NCBI GenBank assembly: GCA_032622095.1
Contig: CP136069.1
Location: 186,795,122 to 186,859,121, forward strand
Direction: 5' to 3'
Length of the DNA stretch: 64,000 bases
Origin: Siphonodentalium dalli
Taxonomy: Eukaryota; Mollusca; Scaphopoda; Gadilida; Siphonodentaliidae
Below, one piece after another: positions 59,456 through 64,000 of the stretch. The notes under the pieces were generated by a model. It was not told where the DNA came from and searched no databases. It saw nothing but the letters and a program-made list of their open reading frames with translations. The translations under genes and the position numbers were made by a program. Numbering within the stretch: the stretch's first letter is position 1; every line of letters begins with the position of its first letter.

Positions 59456-60007
59456 ATGGAGGAAGTCGAGATTGTAGATAACGAGGTTTCGAAGTTTCTA
59501 CAAGAAGAAAGACCAATCTTTCCTATTACCGGTCAAACCTGCCCAGTTAAGGGATGCACAACCTTCACGTATCCGAGATATAACCGCTTTATGGAGCACT
59601 GGACGAAGATTCATCAGCCAACTATATTAAACTTTCAGTGTGGTGGATGCTTATTAAAATTTAAAAGAAAGGATCGCCTGTACCGACACCAGAAGGATGT
59701 TGCACATAGTGGTGTTGTTAACAATCATGTAATTAATTCTTTATATATAAGTCCAGGCGACACTCTGGCACCACGACGACCGGACCAGGAACGAGCTACA
59801 CAAATGCGAGAGGACGAAAGGTTACGAGCTAGTGATAGCAGGCGTGTGATTTTGGCAGAAGCCAAACCGATGAACCTTCCAAGTCAGACTGTTCGTCGGG
59901 ATCAGGAAACATTCATGAGGGGATCAAAGGTCATTGTAAGGACAAAGAAGAACTGGCTTCGACAAAGAGAGGATCCGGAAGAAACAGTGGTTACTGTTGA
60001 CGATTAG
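59456..60007 (+). CDS. C2H2 zinc-finger accessory ORF of the gypsy element
   Basis: A separate 183-codon ORF lies between integrase and the polypurine tract, where retroviruses and some gypsy elements carry env. ATG at 59456 is in good context (GAAATGG). Two Cys/His fingers are visible: C-x4-C-x13-H-x4-H (about residues 24-47) and C-x2-C-x12-H-x5-H (about 58-80). The C-terminal half is basic and rich in Arg, with no signal peptide or membrane segment, so it is not envelope-like. It is intact while gag and pol are broken. It may bind nucleic acid (packaging, targeting or promoter control), which is inference. Expression would need a subgenomic or spliced transcript. Confidence 0.7.
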   Translation: MEEVEIVDNEVSKFLQEERPIFPITGQTCPVKGCTTFTYPRYNRFMEHWTKIHQPTILNFQCGGCLLKFKRKDRLYRHQKDVAHSGVVNNHVINSLYISPGDTLAPRRPDQERATQMREDERLRASDSRRVILAEAKPMNLPSQTVRRDQETFMRGSKVIVRTKKNWLRQREDPEETVVTVDD

Positions 60008-60074
60008 AATAGACAAAACAGTTCGTAGTTACAGGGACGGAATATTCTTTCACAATGTATACATTGTGATTTTT

Positions 60075-60087
60075 AAGGAGGGAGGAG
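60075..60087 (+). promoter_or_regulatory. Polypurine tract
   Basis: AAGGAGGGAGGAG ends immediately before the 3' LTR TGTG start. It primes plus-strand DNA synthesis in LTR retroelements. No gap separates it from the LTR. Confidence 0.9.
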
Positions 60088-61060
60088 TGTGGTAATGTTG
60101 GGTGATTTCACCCACTTGTTAACAGGTCTTACCTGTAAGGTGTCTGTTTTCTAAAGGCCCATTATTGGTGAGCTGGTCACCACGTCAACTTTGGACTGAT
60201 CCAATGGGTGCAAAGGGGCAGTGGTTCTAATTCGTCGATTTGAGCGGTGACCTCCGATTGGTCGGCCAATACGATCTCCTGATCCGCTCAAATCGTATAA
60301 AAAGGCCACTGTTTCTTGCAACATTGGTTCAGTCAGAATTATCCCGAGTATGGTCACCATCTCTTACTAATAGCTCTGACTACCCAGCCAAAGGCAACAG
60401 TTTTGGGGGACATTATAATTACCACGAAATTGGGGAACATTTTATATTACTGGAAGTTGTATTCTCGGCTGTTTACACTGTCCGCTAATGCATATTACCG
60501 GAAGTTGTATTCTCTGGCTGTTTACACTGTCTGCTAATACATATTTACCGGAAGTAGATTTCTCCGTCCACTTTCTGTACCGGAAGTGGAGTACTCTGAC
60601 AGTTTAACCGGTTCTATATGGTATATGGCCGGAAGTAGGTTATTTTGGACACTTTCTGTACCGGAAGTAACGTATTCTGACAGTTTACCCGGTTCTCTCA
60701 TATATATGACCGGAAGTAGGTTATTTTGGACACTTTCTGTACCGGAAGTGACGTATTCTGACAGTTTACCCGGTTCTCTCATATATGACCGGAAGTAGGT
60801 TATTAGGACATTTATTGTACTAGAAGTTGAGAATATATATATAAAACCAGTAATTGTATTTGAACTTGTCAAACATATCAAACTTAGATATTCAACATAT
60901 AGCCATATAGATGATATTGATTAATAAACTCATAATTACCTCACTATTCTATTCTATTAAACTGGCCCGGGGAGTGTGGAAACAATAAGACTTGGGAACC
61001 TGCACCCACTAAGTAGTGTCCACAGCCCCTCCCCGCTTATGGGAACCCCAGTTGACTACA
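60088..61060 (+). repeat. 3' LTR, intact (973 bp)
   Basis: TG...CA termini (TGTGGTAATG...GACTACA). TATA box at 60296-60303, ACCGGAAGT repeat block at 60447-60800, AATAAA polyadenylation signal at 60923-60928. Serves as the reference that proves the split of the 5' LTR. Confidence 0.95.
60923..60928 (+). terminator. LTR polyadenylation signal
   Basis: AATAAA in the last 140 bp of the LTR, also present in the 5' copy at 53605. Position fits the R/U5 boundary. Confidence 0.55.
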
Positions 61061-62316
61061 CTACATTATCATTCGAAAACAAGACCGCGGCGTCTTTTAT
61101 AAGAAATGTGTGGAACTACAGAAAAGGTAACTTTTCCCATGCTAATAGCCTTCTTGTCCATGTCGACTGGAATGAGCTCATAACGCGTGCTACTGGTGTG
61201 AGCACAGCTGCCAATCACTTTAAACTAGAATTTCTATCCATAATGACGAAAACAATCCCACAATCGAAAGTTACAGTAAGAACCTCTGATAAAATTTGGT
61301 TCAATTCGGACATTCGTTTTGAAATACGAAAACGTGACAGAGTTAGGAAAAAAGCCATAAAAACAGGAAACCCCGAAGTCTGGAGGAAATATAAAAACAT
61401 AAGAAACAAAGTCAATAATATGAAGAAGCACGCGAAAATCAAATTTGAAGAATGTGTTGAAGAAAGAATAAGTGAAGCATCTAACCCCGGAGACTTTTGG
61501 CGAATAATACATTACCTGCTACAAAAGAAACGAGCAAAAAACATCCCCCCACTCTACAGCTCATCCGGCACTATCTCGGCGAACAATATCTCATATGCAA
61601 TCGATGACATTGAAAAGGCAAACATTTTGAACGACAGCTTCATTTCGAATTCTACCATTAATGACGCGAATCATAATCTGCCTAACTTTCCGAAACGCAG
61701 CGCAAACACTATGCCAGATTTGGTTTTCACAGAATCCGAAGTTGAGTTAGCCATAAAATCCTTTAAACTTAACAAAGCCCATGGGCACGATGGGATTAGT
61801 GTTAGAATGCTCCGCGAAACAGCAAAATCAATAGCCCGCCCACTCGTCCTTCTATTCAGGAAATCTATCAATACAGAGAAATTCCCCGAGTCCTGGAAAT
61901 CCGCAAACGTGATCCCGATTTTCAAAAAAGATGATCCCGCTGATGCAAAAAATTACCGACCAATTTCACTTCTACCTTGTGTAGCCAAAATCATTGAGAA
62001 AATGGTTCTGAAACAGATTAGAAAATTTTTCACCGAAAATGAACTCTTGTATTTCCATCAATCCGGTTTTCTCTCAGGTCACAGTACAACATACCAGCTA
62101 TTAGACTTATATCACAACCTGTGCCAATCCCTTGATAAAGGACTATTTACATGTTCTATATTCTGTGATATATCCAAAGCTTTTGAAAGGGTTTGACATA
62201 GGGGACTGATTCATAAATTGAATGCTTACGGATTAGAAGGAAACATATTGCATTGGATAGAAGACTATCTAGATAACCGGACACAAAGGGTGCTATTCAC
62301 CAAGCGAGACTATTTT
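61061..62316 (+). pseudogene. Non-LTR retrotransposon reverse transcriptase, split and truncated
   Basis: Continues the coding frame interrupted at 6681. It has a charged linker (about 61100-61520), then RT motifs: HGHDGIS, PESWKSANVIPIFKKDD, NYRPISLLP, HQSGFLSGHSTT and FCDISKAF. This combination is typical of jockey/CR1-type elements. A TGA at 62194-62196 replaces the Trp normally found in the following motif. The same frame then continues (HRGLIHKLNAYGLEGN) to about 62316, where similarity stops before the catalytic YADD motif. The copy is 3'-truncated and dead. The ATG-initiated ORF from 60976 is an artefact of LTR sequence fused to this frame. Confidence 0.88.
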
Positions 62317-62664
62317 ATAAACCAGGTAGTTTATATGGTAGCGGCTGAACGCAAAGGTATCTTTGCTTTAGCGCAAACGACACATGCTGTCGATGGTGTG
62401 ATTGATCCAATCTATCAGATTTGTCACTTGTCAATTGACGCCGTCTTACGACTAATTCATGAACAATCACCGGCCACATCGGCATGTATAGCGGTATAAT
62501 TTTTGGGTACAATTGTGTGGAGACTCATGCTTGCGTTTATATATCTGTAGAATGAGTTCCAATGATATTAATGAGGTTTTTTAATTAGCACAGTGTGAAA
62601 ATGAAGAGCCAAGAAGATAACGTCTCAGAAGAATTTTGTTTGTGTTTTGGTTCTGTTTGGATAT
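62317..62664. other. Unidentified sequence after the RT truncation
   Basis: The RT frame stays open to 62499 but the residues no longer resemble RT. Beyond that, AT-rich sequence. Origin unknown. Confidence 0.4.
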
Positions 62665-62907
62665 TTATTTCCCTGCTATTTCCAAAGAAATTTCTTTCCA
62701 AGCATCATTTTTCCGGCGCTGGTGAATGGTGCCGGTTTCTTTGTTCTTTAATATGTTGATTCTCCTCTCCATAATGCCCAAAAAAGTGTTATGCTCGTCG
62801 GCAGTGGGGGGGGGGGTCTGGAAAACAATTGCACATATAGGGCCCAAAAAGGTTTTTTCCGACCCCGAGGGACCCACCACCCCATTTGTGCAAATTTGTT
62901 CCTCCAA
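62665..62907 (-). pseudogene. Possible Myb/SANT-like domain fragment
   Basis: On the minus strand the C-terminal part reads MERRINILKNKETGTIHQ then RRKNDAWKEISLEI, resembling one helix-turn-helix of Myb/SANT-like domains found in Harbinger-type transposon accessory proteins. The frame then meets a stop. The N-terminal half crosses a poly-C run and is not domain-like. A lone exon or transposon scrap; tentative. Confidence 0.35.
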
Positions 62908-62914
62908 ATGTTAG

Positions 62915-63380
62915 GGACCCACCCCCTTTCTCATGTTTTTATCAAAATTTCAGAGTTTTTTTAGCCGTTCTTCAATAACTGTGTTAACTGCCTTTCAATC
63001 CATTCCACTATCCTTTTTTGGTGCAATGTGTGTAAAATTAAGACTCAAGCAATAAAATCCTTAATCGGTAAAGCACAGGTCATAAAAACGAAAAATAAAC
63101 TGTATTTCCAGGTGTTTCCTGGTGTTTCCAGTATCTAACAACAATAATAAAGCATTGGGTAGGTACACTGTATGTCACAAATTGCCCTAGACCTCAATAT
63201 ATCGAGCGTGTTTAGTCTGACAGAGAACACTGGCCAGTGTAAATAGTGGTAAACAGGTCAGGGGTTCTACATTTATTTGTGCATGATCAAAGAACTCTTC
63301 AGTCTTATCCACCGGGGTGGGTGAGGAGGGGAATTGTTTTGGTTAGGTATACACATAGATATATGGTTATTATACCCCCG
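62915..63380. other. No gene seen
   Basis: AT-rich, with 'ccaggtgtttcctggtgtttcca' (about 63110-63131) as a short tandem repeat. Confidence 0.5.
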
Positions 63381-63830
63381 ATATTAGTCGGCGGGTATAA
63401 GTTGACGTCTCGAGCCGTCCGTGCGTCCGTCCGTACAAACATTTTGCATCATAACCCAAGAGTCGGTTGTCATATTTTGATGCTCTATGACATGTGACGG
63501 ACCAGAAATGGGGAACGAATATGCATAATATCACGGATTGTGAGTACCAATGCCTACCAGAGTCATCCATGGGCCCTATTTATGAAATTCAATCCGTACA
63601 AAGTTTTTGCCATATAAGAGTTGTCGAATTTTGAAGTGGTTTGGTGTGGTGATATACCTGAATGATACGGGAAGGATGTATGCAGATATTACTGCATATC
63701 ACAGGTTTTGCCTGTCGATGCATACCAGAGCTACCAACTTGGTTCCACCCGTAAACACATTTTGTATAATTATAACTCAACCATTTGTATGTATATTTGT
63801 GCACTAGAGTCTGCAGTATAGTCTCAGTCA
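63381..63830. repeat. Degenerate tandem repeat with CCGTCCGTCCG start
   Basis: Three diverged units, about 165-180 bp. Each has a '(t/c)ccgtacaaacattttgcat(c)ata' start (63430, 63593, 63749) and most have 'accaatgcctaccagag' or 'gatgcataccagag' near the end. Shares 'ggtgtggtgata' and the Pyr-rich start with 566-1265. The last 170 bp of the window show nothing more. Confidence 0.6.
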
Positions 63831-64000
63831 GATTTTATTCTTGATTTTAGTTTGAACTTTGAAGACAATGAAGAATGTCATTTCTCAAAGCATCTGAATG
63901 CATCACATTATTTCAGTTTATCTATTTGTAAGCGATAACAGTATACAATTAGTATTGTAGTTTAGTCTTGTTGAGCAGTATTTAAGCTTCAAGATGAAGT

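Larger units (their letters stand above)
6682..61060 (+). mobile_element. Ty3/gypsy LTR retrotransposon, split by a 46-kb insertion
   Basis: The element comprises 5' LTR (6682-7447 plus 53535-53741), primer binding site, gag, pol in the order protease-RT-RNase H-integrase, a C2H2 ORF, a polypurine tract and a 3' LTR (60088-61060). That order is diagnostic of Ty3/gypsy. Without the insertion it would span 8,292 bp. Flanks are CTAG before the 5' LTR and CTAC after the 3' LTR, an imperfect 4-bp target duplication inside a non-LTR coding sequence. LTR divergence is about 12 substitutions and two 1-bp indels over 973 bp. Gag and pol carry disabling changes, so this copy is inactive. I do not assign a clade. 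Confidence 0.9.

Noticed and set aside
59388-60087. An env gene
   Set aside because: The only ORF after integrase is a zinc-finger protein without signal peptide or membrane segment.
60976-61063. ATG start of the RT ORF at 60976
   Set aside because: These codons are LTR sequence fused by insertion to the older non-LTR frame.

Overview
The window is eukaryotic, non-genic and dominated by repeats: metazoan retroelement remnants, a hAT-type non-autonomous element, fold-back elements and three large satellite families. Degenerate repeats with CCGTCCGTCCG-type starts and a rolling-circle-like element full of tandem repeats suggest a mollusc, most likely a bivalve. That is an inference, not a proof. 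I recognise no host protein-coding gene, rRNA or tRNA.

The main architecture is a three-level nest. Level 1 is a jockey/CR1-like non-LTR retrotransposon. A scrap of its endonuclease lies at 6633-6681 and its reverse transcriptase continues in the same frame at 61061-62316. Level 2 is a Ty3/gypsy LTR retrotransposon (6682-61060) inserted into that coding sequence, with an imperfect 4-bp target duplication (CTAG/CTAC). It has LTRs, a primer binding site, gag, pol (protease, RT, RNase H, integrase), a separate C2H2 zinc-finger ORF, a polypurine tract and a 3' LTR of 973 bp. Level 3 is a 46,087-bp block (7448-53534) that splits the 5' LTR. The two LTR pieces (766 + 207 bp) sum to exactly the 973 bp of the intact 3' LTR. 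The block ends look like a Helitron/Helentron rolling-circle element: no target duplication, insertion at A/T or T/T, 13-bp subterminal inverted repeats, a hairpin 10 nt from the right end, and a terminal CTAG.

Inside the 46-kb block, left to right: a short leader; satellite A (549-bp monomers, about 15 plus degenerate edges, 7790-16094); satellite B (about 140-bp GC-rich monomers with G-quadruplex-type motifs) in four blocks between 16095 and 35927; satellite C (302-bp monomers, 10 copies) interleaved with B between 25311 and 30073; and a degenerate zone with ancestral-looking C units (35928-37690). A near-perfect 3,549-bp tandem duplication lies inside B. A 782-bp TIR element is inserted in B at 33430-34211. 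Then come two non-LTR 3' ends, a 384-bp hAT-like element with an 8-bp target duplication, diffuse unique/degenerate sequence, a GIY-YIG endonuclease fragment, more degenerate tandem repeats, and the right terminus.

The flanks (1-6681 and 62317-64000) hold fold-back and palindromic elements, minisatellites, a zinc-finger fragment, a SANT/Myb-like fragment and mollusc-type degenerate repeats. The retrotransposon is dead (gag frameshift, premature stop in RT, frameshift before integrase), but its LTRs differ by only about 1.4%, so it and everything inside it is fairly young.
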